The notes under the pieces were generated by a model. That model made no database searches, was not told the DNA's origin, and saw nothing but the letters and a program-made list of their open reading frames with translations. A stretch of DNA of 64,000 nt from Koleobacter methoxysyntrophicus (GTDB taxonomy: Bacteria; Bacillota; Thermosediminibacteria; Koleobacterales; Koleobacteraceae). The stretch spans positions 2,864,888 to 2,928,887 of the forward strand of contig NZ_CP059066.1 in the NCBI RefSeq assembly GCF_017301615.1. Direction: 5' to 3'. Below, piece after piece: positions 8,531 to 17,458 of this stretch (positions are counted from its first letter, which is position 1; each line of letters starts with the position of its first letter). The position numbers and the translations under genes were made by a program.

Positions 8531-9091
8531 CTAGGCTTTTACATCTAAATTTTTGCCTGTTTCTACGGTTATCTTCGCCTTCTGGAGCAAATATATGTCG
8601 ACCCTGGCCCTATCAAAGTCTATATTCAACTTCCCTTCATCTACATCAAGCCTAACACCACCTGGAATTACATCGATATCCAGACTCCCTTTTACATAGA
8701 CCCGCGGCATTGTTTTGGGAATACACTCAACGTTAATTTCTTTTTTATCCTTATGCCATACCGATTCTTCTATGACTTCCTGCAATGCATCTTGATTTTT
8801 CTCTATTTCTGCCAGCATATCTCCGTGACGGGCAATCATTGAAATATAGTCCATTGAGGTTTGCAAACCTTTTCGAACAATCTTTCTGGCAAGGGCCATA
8901 TGACCTCCTGCACCGATTTCCTCCATGGATTTTTCTTGATCTATCTCAACCCTCGGGCCTTCTATATGTATCTTCAGTTCAGCAGGTATCTGCCTAAGGT
9001 TCATATCTGCTGCGGGAGCTGTAAAAAGGAAGTTGCCTTTATATATATCCAGGCCGATTCGAGCAAAATTAAAAGATATCTGTATGCTCAT
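8531..9091 (-). CDS. DUF6470 (YviE-like) flagellar operon protein
   Basis: 186 residues, no signal peptide. It begins MSIQISFNFARIGLDIY and contains two short beta-rich repeats of the type PRVEIDQ / LDVDEGKLNIDFDRARVDIY around a helical centre with ALARKIVRKGLQTSMDYISMIARHGD. This matches the family represented by Bacillus YviE, always found between flgL and fliW as here. Function is not established. Six bases separate it from flgL, so it is part of the operon. Confidence 0.8.
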   Translation of the reverse strand: MSIQISFNFARIGLDIYKGNFLFTAPAADMNLRQIPAELKIHIEGPRVEIDQEKSMEEIGAGGHMALARKIVRKGLQTSMDYISMIARHGDMLAEIEKNQDALQEVIEESVWHKDKKEINVECIPKTMPRVYVKGSLDIDVIPGGVRLDVDEGKLNIDFDRARVDIYLLQKAKITVETGKNLDVKA

Positions 9092-9099
9092 AATCTCAC

Positions 9100-9984
9100 C
9101 TATCTTAGAAAATCAAGGAGGGTAGGTTGTATAACCCGTGCGCCTGTTGCAAGGGAAGCCCTGTACACATTTTCCTGCATCTTCAGGTCCATTATAATCT
9201 TAGCCATATCCACATCTTCCGTCTGGGACAGTAAGTTTGTGAAGTTAATCTTTTCTTCTTCAATACTTGCTTTTACGGTCTCAAACCGATTTATCTTTGC
9301 TCCAACTTCAGCCCTAACCTTCAAAATATTAGCCAATCCAGCATCAATCTCCTGTAATCTTACCCCTGATAGGTTTGCAGTATTACCGGTTTGAAGGTCA
9401 TTCTCCAGATCGCTCAAAACTTGGAACAGGTCATTGGGAACTCGAAAGGCCTCTTCTCCTGTAACGTTAACTTTGATAGTATTCAGTGGGCTGTATTCAT
9501 ACATTATATTACCTAAGTTCCCATTATAAACAGTAGGGTTAACAGGATCAAAGGGAGGAGCATCCGTTAGGGTTCCGGCAAAAATAAACCGCCCGGCATA
9601 TGAAGAATTTGCCTCCTGGATTATTTGTCCCTTTAACTGGATAACTTCAGATAATATCTTGTCCCTCTCATCCTGGGTAAGGGAATCATTAGCGCCATAA
9701 AGGGTTAATTCCCTAATCCTCTGCAATATATCACCTACATTTTTAAGGGCCGATTCAGTGGTATTAAGCCAGGATATTGCGTCATCTACATTTTTGCTGT
9801 ACTGCTCCAGCTGTTCCAAATCGCTCCGCAATCTCAAACTATGGGCGGTCCCTATAGGGTCATCGGACGGAACCCTTATCTTTTTCCCTGAAGCCATTTT
9901 ATTTTGGATATTATCCATCTTCCTTAGATTTCCATAGAGATTCTTCATAAAATTATCTACCAACATGTTATTAGTAACCCTCAC
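9100..9984 (-). CDS. flgL: Hook-filament junction protein FlgL (HAP3)
   Basis: 294 residues, GTG start. N-terminus MRVTNNMLVDNFMKNLYGN with the flagellin-like KMASGKKIRVPSDDP, and C-terminus MAKIIMDLKMQENVYRASL ending in QPTLLDFLR, diagnostic for FlgL. It forms the ring joining the FlgK layer to the filament. The gene follows flgK by 10 bp and precedes the DUF6470 gene, as in Bacillus. Confidence 0.95.
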   Translation of the reverse strand: MRVTNNMLVDNFMKNLYGNLRKMDNIQNKMASGKKIRVPSDDPIGTAHSLRLRSDLEQLEQYSKNVDDAISWLNTTESALKNVGDILQRIRELTLYGANDSLTQDERDKILSEVIQLKGQIIQEANSSYAGRFIFAGTLTDAPPFDPVNPTVYNGNLGNIMYEYSPLNTIKVNVTGEEAFRVPNDLFQVLSDLENDLQTGNTANLSGVRLQEIDAGLANILKVRAEVGAKINRFETVKASIEEEKINFTNLLSQTEDVDMAKIIMDLKMQENVYRASLATGARVIQPTLLDFLR

Positions 9985-9994
9985 AGTCTATCAC

Positions 9995-11413
9995 CTACCT
10001 TCCTACAATCCCCATTTTGTTGACAACGACCTCTAGCATTTCATCGATAGCAGTTACCATTCTGGCTGCAGAATTATAACCATGCTGAAATTTTATCATA
10101 TTGGACATTTCCTCATCCAGAGATACCCCTGAAACTGATTCCCTTCTGTTTTCTATCTGGGTAAGGAGGAGCTGCTGGTTATCTGTCATCCTGATGGCTT
10201 CCTGGGTATCCACCCCTAAAGCTGAAATCAATGACTTTGTATAATCATCAAAAGTCCCGTTAGCCAAGGTTGCTATCTTCTTCTGTTTCAATTGGGCAAT
10301 AAGCAATGCATTGCTGCCATCTCCGGGGGTGTTGTTAGAAGATGCTGCCGCTATCCTTTCTAATACATTCAGGGCAGGATTCAGTTCTATTAGGTTATTA
10401 CCGCTACCGCTAATAAAAAAGTCATTACCCGTAAGGGTTGGGTCAACACTCGCATCGCCCAGACCAAAACCCGTACTATGGATCGGGTTTATCTCGTCCA
10501 TAAGGGCTTGGGCTATATCTTCAAGACCCTTCATATAATAGGGAAGGGCATTATCCCGCATTTCTAAAAGTCCCTTTAGCTCCCCACCATCTGTCACCAG
10601 GTTGTAGCCTAGATCGGTAAAGGTTATAACACTGGTTATATCAGTAACATCAAACTCGATGGGGTTATAGTATTTCCCTGTAACAAGGGCAGCCCCCGTC
10701 ACACTAATAGTATACATGCCGTTGTTGTCCTCATCCACATATAGTTTTACAATTTTTGAAAGCTGGTCTACAAGGAAATCCCTCCTATCCCTAAGATCAT
10801 TGGCATTATCCCCTGTTGCTTCGGTTTTAAGAATTTGATCATTTAAATCAGCTATTTGAAGGGAAAGGGAATTTATCTCCTTAACCTTTACATCTATGGC
10901 TTCATTGACCTGCATTTGCAATTCTTTAAACTGGGTATATGTATGATTAATGGTTTCCGCAAGGGCTATACCTCTTTGATGAACGACAGCCCGAACAGTA
11001 GGGTTTTCCGGGTTTTTGCTCAATTCCTGAAAAGAATTCCAGAACTCGTCTAGAACGGATCTTATTCCCGAATCTGAAGGTTCGTTAAAGATATACTCTA
11101 TTTTTTGCAGTATATCCCTTTTTGTCTCCCATTCCCCAAAAATCTGGTTTTCGTTTCTGAAATCCCTATCTATAAACTGGTCCCTCATCCGCCTTATTTC
11201 CTGCATTTCTACCCCTGTCCCCGTAATCCCCGCGAATGTCGGCCTGTTGAGGGAATAGCTGAATTGGGGATATGTAGCAGCATGTATACCCCTTTGACGG
11301 CTGTATCCTTCAGTGTTTGCATTGGCTATGTTGTGCCCTGTCACATAAAGGGAATGCTGATGGGTAAACAGTGCCCTCTTGGCTATTTCCAATCCGAAAA
11401 AAGCTGACCTCAC
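9995..11413 (-). CDS. flgK: Flagellar hook-associated protein FlgK (HAP1)
   Basis: 472 residues from the GTG at 11413, placed 7 bases after AGGAG; a GTG at 11422 overlaps that ribosome site and is less likely. The N-terminus has the rod/hook motif VTGHNIANANTEGYSRQ and the C-terminus SLDEEMSNMIKFQHGYNSAA, both needed for helical packing at the hook tip. Length is short of enteric FlgK (~550) but usual for Clostridia, with a reduced central domain. Confidence 0.95.
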   Translation of the reverse strand: MRSAFFGLEIAKRALFTHQHSLYVTGHNIANANTEGYSRQRGIHAATYPQFSYSLNRPTFAGITGTGVEMQEIRRMRDQFIDRDFRNENQIFGEWETKRDILQKIEYIFNEPSDSGIRSVLDEFWNSFQELSKNPENPTVRAVVHQRGIALAETINHTYTQFKELQMQVNEAIDVKVKEINSLSLQIADLNDQILKTEATGDNANDLRDRRDFLVDQLSKIVKLYVDEDNNGMYTISVTGAALVTGKYYNPIEFDVTDITSVITFTDLGYNLVTDGGELKGLLEMRDNALPYYMKGLEDIAQALMDEINPIHSTGFGLGDASVDPTLTGNDFFISGSGNNLIELNPALNVLERIAAASSNNTPGDGSNALLIAQLKQKKIATLANGTFDDYTKSLISALGVDTQEAIRMTDNQQLLLTQIENRRESVSGVSLDEEMSNMIKFQHGYNSAARMVTAIDEMLEVVVNKMGIVGR

Positions 11414-11427
11414 GTATATCACTCCTA

Positions 11428-11928
11428 TTAAACCTTGTAATCTAAAAAGCTCTTAACGTCTTTTCGGGTTTTCGCGTCTTTTTCCAATCCATAAACCCCC
11501 GTCTCTTTATCCCATGCGGATGTAATTAATTCCAGGGAATTATTGATGTGCTCAAGGGCCTTTTTAATGAGAAGGGCATTCCTTTCATTTACCTTTTCAA
11601 GCCTGGAAAGGGTGTCAGATATTTGTTTCTGGATTTCAGCAAGATTATATTCCTGTTCAGGGTCAAGTTTTTCCAGGAGTTCTGACAGGGTAATTTTATT
11701 GACATCTATCCCGTTTGTTTTCTGTAAGTTCAGCAGAATGTTGTAACGTTCATCTTCAAGTTTTCCAATGTTTAGTATAAGGGACTCTTCCGATTTAACT
11801 ATCTCATCCAGGCCTTTTATGTCACCGCTTGCAATAATATCTGTTTTTCTTTCTGAAAGGGTCAATATATCTTTGTAAATATCCAGTTCTTTCTTTAAAA
11901 CCTCCGCCAGTTCTCTTAGTTCAACCAC
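11428..11928 (-). CDS. flgN: FlgN-like export chaperone for FlgK/FlgL
   Basis: 166 residues, GTG start behind GGAGGGG. Almost entirely helical and charged (LAEVLKKELDIYKDILTLSERK at the N-terminus), the profile of the FlgN family, and located directly upstream of flgK where the Bacillus homologue yvyG lies. FlgN keeps hook-associated proteins unfolded and delivers them to the export gate. Identity rests on composition, size and position. Confidence 0.85.
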   Translation of the reverse strand: MVELRELAEVLKKELDIYKDILTLSERKTDIIASGDIKGLDEIVKSEESLILNIGKLEDERYNILLNLQKTNGIDVNKITLSELLEKLDPEQEYNLAEIQKQISDTLSRLEKVNERNALLIKKALEHINNSLELITSAWDKETGVYGLEKDAKTRKDVKSFLDYKV

Positions 11929-11943
11929 AGAAACCCCTCCTCA

Positions 11944-12255
11944 TCAAACTAACTCATCAACGATTATTCGTCCTATAATCTTCTCCGCAACCTTCTCGCC
12001 GTCTATTATATAGGTTCCTTTTTCAATCTTATGTTTTAGGTCACTTACTTTTTCCGTCCTTATATCAGGGGTTTTCAAGATTGCCTCAAAAGCTAATTTA
12101 AATTCTTTACCTTCTCTTGACAGCTCAAGCTTATCTTCTCCATATTTCACTCCATTTAATGCTTTGGTTTTTCGGGTATTTGTCTGAACCCTTTCAATTT
12201 TCTGCTTGCTATATGTCTGCATTACATTATGGATTTGGTTCTGGGAGATGATCAT
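11944..12255 (-). CDS. flgM: Anti-sigma-D factor FlgM
   Basis: 103 residues from ATG at 12255, with AAAGGGG upstream; a longer frame to 12306 lacks a ribosome site. The N-terminal half is disordered (MQTYSKQKIERVQTN), and the C-terminal half carries the sigma-binding helices with DKLELSREGKEFKLAFEAI and KVSDLKHKIEKGTYIIDGEKVAEKII, quoted here as separate pieces of the FlgM domain. It holds flagellar sigma inactive until hook completion. It fits the sigma-D promoter found before hag. Confidence 0.9.
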   Translation of the reverse strand: MIISQNQIHNVMQTYSKQKIERVQTNTRKTKALNGVKYGEDKLELSREGKEFKLAFEAILKTPDIRTEKVSDLKHKIEKGTYIIDGEKVAEKIIGRIIVDELV

Positions 12256-12296
12256 AAAAAAACACCCCTTTTTGTTTGTCTGCATATCTAAAATGT

Positions 12297-12324
12297 ATTT
12301 CGGCAAAGATACAGAATTCCTTGA
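12297..12324 (-). promoter_or_regulatory. Weak sigma-D-like promoter before flgM
   Basis: Minus strand TCAA (12324-12321), 16 bases, GCCGAAAT (12304-12297): one mismatch in each element from the flagellar sigma consensus. It is placed 42 bases before the flgM start. Plausible as an autoregulated internal promoter but unproven. Confidence 0.3.
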
Positions 12325-12393
12325 GGGGCGAGAAATATCATATATAGGATTTTCCCTTAATTATCTTTGATTTAGTCGAATTTTCTTTTGGTT

Positions 12394-12813
12394 TTATCTG
12401 TTTCTGTTCTTCAATCTCTCCAGGGTATACATTCTGCCTTTGGTATCTTCATCCCCTTTGATTCTCCTTGTATGCATCTTACCTCTCATTTCCTGCTCCA
12501 GTCGGGCCGCGCATTTCTTGCACAGCCTCCCTGTTAGAATCGGTTCTCCGCAGCTTTCACACTGCAGAATCAAATTGACATGATTCGGGCTGAGCATTAA
12601 TCTGCCCTCCCTCAGGAATTTTAATATCTTTGATGGCGATATTCCTGTAGCTTTAGACACTTCATCTATATTTGCTGCTGGATTCTCTAAAATGTATTCC
12701 CTTACTACATTAAACTCATCATCTTCTTTTTGGGCACACTCAGGACAGATTTCTCTTGTCGTAAAAACAAACAGTTTGCCGCATTTAGGGCAATTTTTTA
12801 ATTGCCTGTTCAT
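12394..12813 (-). CDS. yvyF: YvyF-type flagellar operon protein with two zinc ribbons
   Basis: 139 residues. N-terminal CPKCGKLF...ICPEC and C-terminal CESCGEPILTGRLCKKC form two Cys4 zinc ribbons; between them lies a helix-turn-helix-like segment IDEVSKATGISPSKILKFLREGR. This is the family named flagellar operon protein TIGR03826/YvyF, found between comF and flgM as here. Probable regulator, role undefined. Confidence 0.85.
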   Translation of the reverse strand: MNRQLKNCPKCGKLFVFTTREICPECAQKEDDEFNVVREYILENPAANIDEVSKATGISPSKILKFLREGRLMLSPNHVNLILQCESCGEPILTGRLCKKCAARLEQEMRGKMHTRRIKGDEDTKGRMYTLERLKNRNR

Positions 12814-12863
12814 TCTCTAAAACCCCCTTTACAATCTTAAGTTAATTATAACACTATTAAAAT

Positions 12864-13619
12864 TTAAAGATTTCTTCCCGTTGCCAGGGTTAAAACATAA
12901 ATACTGGCTGCTCCGGCATATCTAAGCATCCTTGAACACTCATTAACCGTTGCACCGGTGGTATAAACATCATCAATCAATAATATCCTCCTGCCTCTAA
13001 TGTCCTCCCCATGAAGTACGCAAAAAGCATCCCTTACATTCTCTTTTCTCTCCATCTTCCCCAGTTTGGTCTGATGTTCTGTTGCCTTTACCCTCTTTAA
13101 ATGACGGCTGGATAGCGGTGCACCTATTTCTTTCCCTATTACTTCAGCCAGCAGGCTCGATTGATTAAATCCCCTATGATACAATCTCTTCCTGCTTAAA
13201 GGCACCGGTATTATCAATTCAGGTTTCGGCCAGTCTTGCTGTTTTAGTGTTTGTGTCATCAAAAATCCTAAAGGAACGGCCAGCCCCTTTTTACCCCTGT
13301 ATTTATAAAGGATTACTGCTTCTTTTAGGGTCCCTTTATATTCACCGACACACCGGCCCTGATCAAAATACCTCTTTGTCGATAAACAGTCAGGGCATTT
13401 TGTTTTTCCATATCCATCTATAAGGGGTTTACCGCATTTAAAACACACAGGCGCCTCTACTACGGCAATTTTTGAAATGCATTGGCTGCAGAGGCCTTTT
13501 ATTCCCTTTTCCAAAGGGTTACTGCAGAGAAGACATAAATTATTTCCCGGGAATATTAAGTTCAATAGTTCCTCAAATAACCAATTTAAAGGCATTCCCG
13601 CAACACCCGTTGAATTCAT
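12864..13619 (-). CDS. comF: ComF family protein (phosphoribosyltransferase-like)
   Basis: 251 residues. N-terminal zinc motif LCLLCSNPL...GLCSQC, a second CFKCGKPL...CPDC, then a type I PRTase fold with the PRPP loop ILLIDDVYTTGAT near the C-terminus. ComF supports DNA uptake in naturally competent Firmicutes; in anaerobes its role is unclear. It begins the flagellar gene run, as in Bacillus. No strong Shine-Dalgarno precedes the ATG at 13619; a second ATG eight codons on is possible. Confidence 0.9.
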   Translation of the reverse strand: MNSTGVAGMPLNWLFEELLNLIFPGNNLCLLCSNPLEKGIKGLCSQCISKIAVVEAPVCFKCGKPLIDGYGKTKCPDCLSTKRYFDQGRCVGEYKGTLKEAVILYKYRGKKGLAVPLGFLMTQTLKQQDWPKPELIIPVPLSRKRLYHRGFNQSSLLAEVIGKEIGAPLSSRHLKRVKATEHQTKLGKMERKENVRDAFCVLHGEDIRGRRILLIDDVYTTGATVNECSRMLRYAGAASIYVLTLATGRNL

Positions 13620-13865
13620 ATAATATCAATCTGAATCTTATTCTTTATCTAAGATTTAACCTTATTAAATAAACTTACTGTACACTGTTCAGGAAACGGC
13701 AAACCCAGTATTAAATGACTAAATGACAAATCTCAGAATGACTGTTTCTGGCTTAGTCATATTAAAAATTTGCATTACAGTACTTCTCTATAATATTGCA
13801 AAATCCTTCTAAAATTTTCATTTTTCTCTTTCTCACCGTCATCTACTATTTTTTGCTACCGTCTC

Positions 13866-14624
13866 TCAAATGTTATTTACAAGGTCATCCATTCCGTACA
13901 ACCCCGGGTTCTGATTAATCAAGAACCTGGCTGCCTTAATGGCACCTATAGCAAAAATCTCCCTGGAATGGGCATAGTGACTGATTTCCAGGATTTCATC
14001 CTGGCCGGCAAATATAACGGTATGTTCACCCACGATGGTCCCGCCCCTTATAGCATGAATCCCTATTTCCTTTGAATCACGTTTTTGTGCTTTTGACTGT
14101 CTTCCATATATGAATTCCTTGGCCCCATCGAATACCTCATTTATGTTCCTTGCTATAGTTATTGCCGTTCCGCTCGGTGCATCCACCTTTTTATTGTGGT
14201 GTTTCTCTATTATTTCTATATCAAAGGCATCTCCTAGAAATGCAGCTGCCTGTTTTACAAGTTTTATGAGGAGGTTTATTCCTAAAGATAAATTCGATGA
14301 CATGAATATAGGAATCATCTCTGCCGCTTCTTCAATGCTTTTTTTTGCCCGTTCATCGTGACCGGTAGTAGCTATAAGGACAGGTGTCCGGGTTTCAAGG
14401 GCGTATTTTAAAATATCCCCGAGTGCTTCGGGTCGCGAAAAGTCCATAATCAAATCCCCTCTAAAGCTCAGTCCACTGAAGCTTTTATAAACAGGAAAGT
14501 CATTGGACTTAGCTTCAGGGTACCTGTCAATCCCGGCTACTACTTCGATATCCTCCTGTCTCTTTATAACCTGCACCACCACCTGACCCATTGAACCATT
14601 ACATCCATTTAAGATTACCTTCAT
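13866..14624 (-). CDS. dapB: 4-Hydroxy-tetrahydrodipicolinate reductase
   Basis: 252 residues. N-terminal NAD(P) motif GCNGSMGQ, central ATTGHDERAKKSIEEAA, and the catalytic/substrate loop EKHHNKKVDAPSGTA. It catalyses the second committed step of lysine and meso-diaminopimelate synthesis; dipicolinate for spores comes from the preceding branch. ATG start with GGAGGGG upstream. No other lysine gene is nearby, so it stands alone in front of a HAD gene on the same strand. The ~245 bp between it and comF hold only a small ATGACT/AGTCAT hairpin near 13734-13760. Confidence 0.95.
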   Translation of the reverse strand: MKVILNGCNGSMGQVVVQVIKRQEDIEVVAGIDRYPEAKSNDFPVYKSFSGLSFRGDLIMDFSRPEALGDILKYALETRTPVLIATTGHDERAKKSIEEAAEMIPIFMSSNLSLGINLLIKLVKQAAAFLGDAFDIEIIEKHHNKKVDAPSGTAITIARNINEVFDGAKEFIYGRQSKAQKRDSKEIGIHAIRGGTIVGEHTVIFAGQDEILEISHYAHSREIFAIGAIKAARFLINQNPGLYGMDDLVNNI

Positions 14625-14738
14625 TTTTTCCCCTCCTGCTTTTTTTAAAATTTGCCAAATACTATCTGCTGATTCCGTTTTTTTAGAAAATTCTCCGCAT
14701 TTTAGTTTGACACTGCATTTTGATATCCATAAATTGAA

Positions 14739-15209
14739 TTATTTCCTCAATGTTGCTTTGATTCTATTGGGGTAAAGAAAGAGTTCCAGAGCATCCTTTA
14801 TGCTTTTTACTACAATATCGGCTTCTAAAAGGGCTTTTGTACAGCATCCTTCGTTCATTATTACCGCTATCCCTAAAGCCGAAGCCTTTAACATCTTCGA
14901 ATCATTCATTCCATTCCCGATTGCAGCAGTTTCACAGGCTCCCAATTTTTTGACAAATTCATCTTTAAAATCGGCTCCATTTTCTCTATCGACAAATATA
15001 GTTTCTGCTTTTATGTCCCTGCATTCTTCTTTTGCCTTACCAAAGGTATCTGCTGTTACAATATATATATTTAATTTGCGGGATAATGTTTCTATAAGTT
15101 TCTTTATTTCTCGGTTTATTTTCCCGTCAACCGCTATGGTGCCGTTCATATCAAGAACGAGATTCTTTATGTTTAATTCTCCGAATCCCGGTATATCAAG
15201 AATTATCAA
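14739..15209 (-). CDS. HAD-superfamily hydrolase, soluble P-type-ATPase-like (COG4087)
   Basis: 156 residues, TTG start 11 bases after GGGAGG. Motif I is VLDMNGTIAVDG: the nucleophile Asp is present, and the usual second Asp (acid/base in phosphatases) is Asn, a variation shared with some P-type-ATPase-like HADs. Motif II is IVTADTFG and motif IV is AIGNGMNDSKML. A small cap is absent. Substrate unknown. It may have shared an intergenic promoter region with the T-box locus before the IS insertion. Confidence 0.75.
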   Translation of the reverse strand: MIILDIPGFGELNIKNLVLDMNGTIAVDGKINREIKKLIETLSRKLNIYIVTADTFGKAKEECRDIKAETIFVDRENGADFKDEFVKKLGACETAAIGNGMNDSKMLKASALGIAVIMNEGCCTKALLEADIVVKSIKDALELFLYPNRIKATLRK

Positions 15210-15278
15210 CGTATATTCGACCTCCCTTTTCTTTGCATTTCTGTAGTTTAGTCAAATTATTAAAAATTATGTTAAATA

Positions 15279-15388
15279 TTATATCAGCAAAATTGTGTAA
15301 AATGAAGTATAAACCCCTTGATTTTTAAAAAAAAGTTTTATATAATTTATTCTAAATAAAATCATATACCAATGAATTTAAAATCATT
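15279..15388. repeat. 110-bp direct repeat, left copy (target duplication of the IS1634 element)
   Basis: Identical to 17349-17458 over all 110 bases and different outside. The copies abut the two ends of the transposon. IS1634 of Mycoplasma mycoides is documented to create long, variable direct repeats, so this is most simply a long target-site duplication. It carries a full TTGATT-17-TATAAT promoter (15318-15346) on the plus strand. Confidence 0.9.
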
Positions 15389-15540
15389 CCCTAGTTTTGC
15401 AGCAATTTAAAAAACCCAATCTGAATAAATCCCTGCAAGCAGTGAGTTTGCAGGTTTATTTTTTTGTCAAATTTTTTGATATATATAGTTGCTAATCGTT
15501 GCTAATTATGGTATAATAACTATAAAATGGAGGTGTTGCC

Positions 15541-17250
15541 ATGTATCTTCAAATAGGCATCAGCAATGGCCGACGTTATCTGGCAATCGTTCAGGGCTAT
15601 AGAGATCCTGTAACAAAAAAAGTTAGACACAAAACGGTCAAATCTCTCGGATATCTTGATGAGCTTAAAAAGCAGTATCCCGATCCTATTGCCCATTTTA
15701 AGAGTGTTGTCGAGGAGATGAACAAAAAAGCGGTTTTAGAAAAACAGCCGGTCACAATCAGCCTCGATCCGGAAGAAACTTTGAAAGAAAACCAAGTCAA
15801 CCGCAAAAATATTGGCTACGCTGCTCTTAGTAAACTTTACCATGAACTTGGTCTTAATACTTTCTTTTACAACAAATCCAGAGCCTTTAAATCTAAGTTC
15901 AACACAAACAATATTATGAAGCTCCTCATTTTCTCCCGCATCCTTGCCCCCGCCTCTAAGAAAAAAACTTATGAGGAGAAAGACCGCTACTTCGAGAACA
16001 CCGATTTCTCATTAGACGATATTTACCGTTGCCTCACGCAGGTTGTCGCTTTTAAAGATGAACTGCAGTTGCATCTGCACCGGCAGATGAAAAATAAATT
16101 CGGCAGAAGCACCGAACTGGTCTATTACGATGTCACAAATTACTACTTCGAGACCGACAGGCAGGACGAGATGAAAAAAAAGGGTGTCTCCAAAGAACAT
16201 CGCCCGGATCCGATCGTGCAGATGGGGCTGCTCATGGACACAAAGGGTATTCCTATTATGTATGATCTTTTTCCGGGCAACACCAATGACTGCGAGACAC
16301 TGATGCCGGTTTTGGACAGAGTGAAAAAAGATTATGGGGTGGGCCGCATTATTATTGTGGCGGACAAGGGGGTCAACACGGCGGACAATATTGCCTTCAG
16401 CCTTGCTAAGGGCGATGGGTACGTCTATTCGCAAACGGTGCGCGGTGGGAGCAAGGAGCTAAAAGATTACGTCCTTAGCGAATCTGGATACCGGCAGATC
16501 GGCGACGGTTACAAGGTTAAGTCCAGGCTTTATCCACGAGAAATTGCTGTCAGCAATACAAAAGGAGGCAGAAGCAAGGTCCGCATTGACGAAAAGCAGG
16601 TCGTGTTTTACAGCGCCGACTATGACCGCAAAGCAAAGGCCGACCGTGAAGGCGCCATCATGAAAGCCCGGGACCTGGTAAAAAATCCTTCAAAATACAA
16701 CAAGGCCATCTCTTACGGAGCGGCTAAATATGTGAAAAACCTCGTTTTCGACCCGAAAACAGGTGAAATCCTGACAGCAAAGAAAAGACCCGTATTCGAT
16801 GAGGAAAAATTGCGCGAGGAAGAGAAGTTCGATGGTTATTACGCCATCGTCACCAGCGAGTGGAAGATGAGCGATGAGGAGATTATCGAAATCTATCGCG
16901 GGCTCTGGCGGATCGAAGAGGCGTTTAAAGTGACAAAAAGCGATCTTGAGGCCCGGCCTGTTTATCTTTCTCGCAATGACCACATACAGGCCCATTTCCT
17001 TATCTGTTTCGTCGCACTTGTTATTGCCCGCCTGTTGGCACTGCTCCTCGGAAATAAATACTCTATCCCAAGGATCGTGGAAAGCCTGAATAAAGCATCA
17101 GGAAGCCGTCTTGAAGAAAACTGGTATGTCTTCGACCATGCCGATGAGATAACAAGAGCGATCACCGAAATACTGGGCGTGGATCTCAGCCGCAAATACC
17201 TTAGGTTGGGGGATATAAAAAAAATTTTGGGAGCTACGAAAAAAACCTAA
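15541..17250 (+). CDS. IS1634-family DDE transposase
   Basis: 569 residues, complete. RNase-H-like DDE core: first Asp in LVYYDVTNYYFE (~residues 198-209), second Asp in IIVADKGVNTADN, and the Glu region IYRGLWRIEEAFKVTKSDLE followed by RPVYLSRNDHIQAHFLICF, which is typical of the IS1634 branch of the IS4-like enzymes. ATG start 5 bases after GGAGGTG. No stop, frameshift or truncation, so the element is potentially active. The element's left repeat supplies an additional outward host promoter reading toward it. Confidence 0.95.
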   Translation: MYLQIGISNGRRYLAIVQGYRDPVTKKVRHKTVKSLGYLDELKKQYPDPIAHFKSVVEEMNKKAVLEKQPVTISLDPEETLKENQVNRKNIGYAALSKLYHELGLNTFFYNKSRAFKSKFNTNNIMKLLIFSRILAPASKKKTYEEKDRYFENTDFSLDDIYRCLTQVVAFKDELQLHLHRQMKNKFGRSTELVYYDVTNYYFETDRQDEMKKKGVSKEHRPDPIVQMGLLMDTKGIPIMYDLFPGNTNDCETLMPVLDRVKKDYGVGRIIIVADKGVNTADNIAFSLAKGDGYVYSQTVRGGSKELKDYVLSESGYRQIGDGYKVKSRLYPREIAVSNTKGGRSKVRIDEKQVVFYSADYDRKAKADREGAIMKARDLVKNPSKYNKAISYGAAKYVKNLVFDPKTGEILTAKKRPVFDEEKLREEEKFDGYYAIVTSEWKMSDEEIIEIYRGLWRIEEAFKVTKSDLEARPVYLSRNDHIQAHFLICFVALVIARLLALLLGNKYSIPRIVESLNKASGSRLEENWYVFDHADEITRAITEILGVDLSRKYLRLGDIKKILGATKKT

Positions 17251-17280
17251 AATCTACAACAATTTTTTGTATAGTTAATA

Positions 17281-17320
17281 AGCCGCTAAGGCCTTAGATA
17301 ATAAGGGCTCAGCGGCTTTT
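17281..17320 (+). terminator. Terminator of the transposase gene
   Basis: AGCCGCT (17281-17287) and AGCGGCT (17311-17317) plus inner AGGCC/AGGGCT pairing, followed by TTTT. Located 30 bases after the transposase stop. Confidence 0.75.
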
Positions 17321-17348
17321 GTTACCAAGCTTAACTGCAAAAGTTAGG

Positions 17349-17458
17349 TTATATCAGCAAAATTGTGTAAAATGAAGTATAAACCCCTTGATTTTTAAAA
17401 AAAAGTTTTATATAATTTATTCTAAATAAAATCATATACCAATGAATTTAAAATCATT
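17349..17458. repeat. 110-bp direct repeat, right copy, carrying the T-box promoter
   Basis: Identical to 15279-15388. It ends at the base before the T-box leader starts. Because the duplication contains the promoter, the leader and gene downstream keep their native start site despite the insertion. Confidence 0.9.
17388..17416 (+). promoter_or_regulatory. Sigma-A promoter of the Phe T-box / paaK transcript
   Basis: TTGATT (17388-17393), 17-bp spacer, TATAAT (17411-17416). Transcription would begin near 17423 and enter Stem I of the T-box about 40 nt later. The same promoter is present in the left repeat at 15318-15346. Confidence 0.85.

Larger units (their letters stand above)
15389..17348 (+). 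mobile_element. Intact IS1634-family insertion sequence, 1,960 bp
   Basis: Bounded exactly by the two 110-bp direct repeats. Ends: CCCTAGTTTTGCAG (15389-15402) and, inverted, CCTAACTTTTGCAG (17348-17335), matching at 11 of 14 positions. It contains one transposase gene with its own promoter, TTGCTA (15489-15494), 17 bp, TATAAT (15512-15517), and a terminator hairpin AGCCGCT/AGCGGCT plus TTTT (17281-17320). The 15389-15488 stretch holds only a small GCAAGC...TTTGCAGG hairpin and T-rich DNA. The gene has CGG-rich, higher-GC coding sequence than its neighbours, consistent with recent transfer. Confidence 0.92.

Noticed and set aside
13675-13760. Sequence ACTGTACAC..TTCAGGA resembling part of the Tyr T-box inter-module region, plus an ATGACT/AGTCAT hairpin
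   Set aside because: The resemblance is only about 20 bases with gaps and lacks any T-box core (GGTGGNACCGCG); judged coincidental or a minor repeat.
16012-16434. 140-codon frame opposite the IS1634 transposase
   Set aside because: Antisense shadow of a clearly conserved transposase; composition reflects the codon bias of the other strand.
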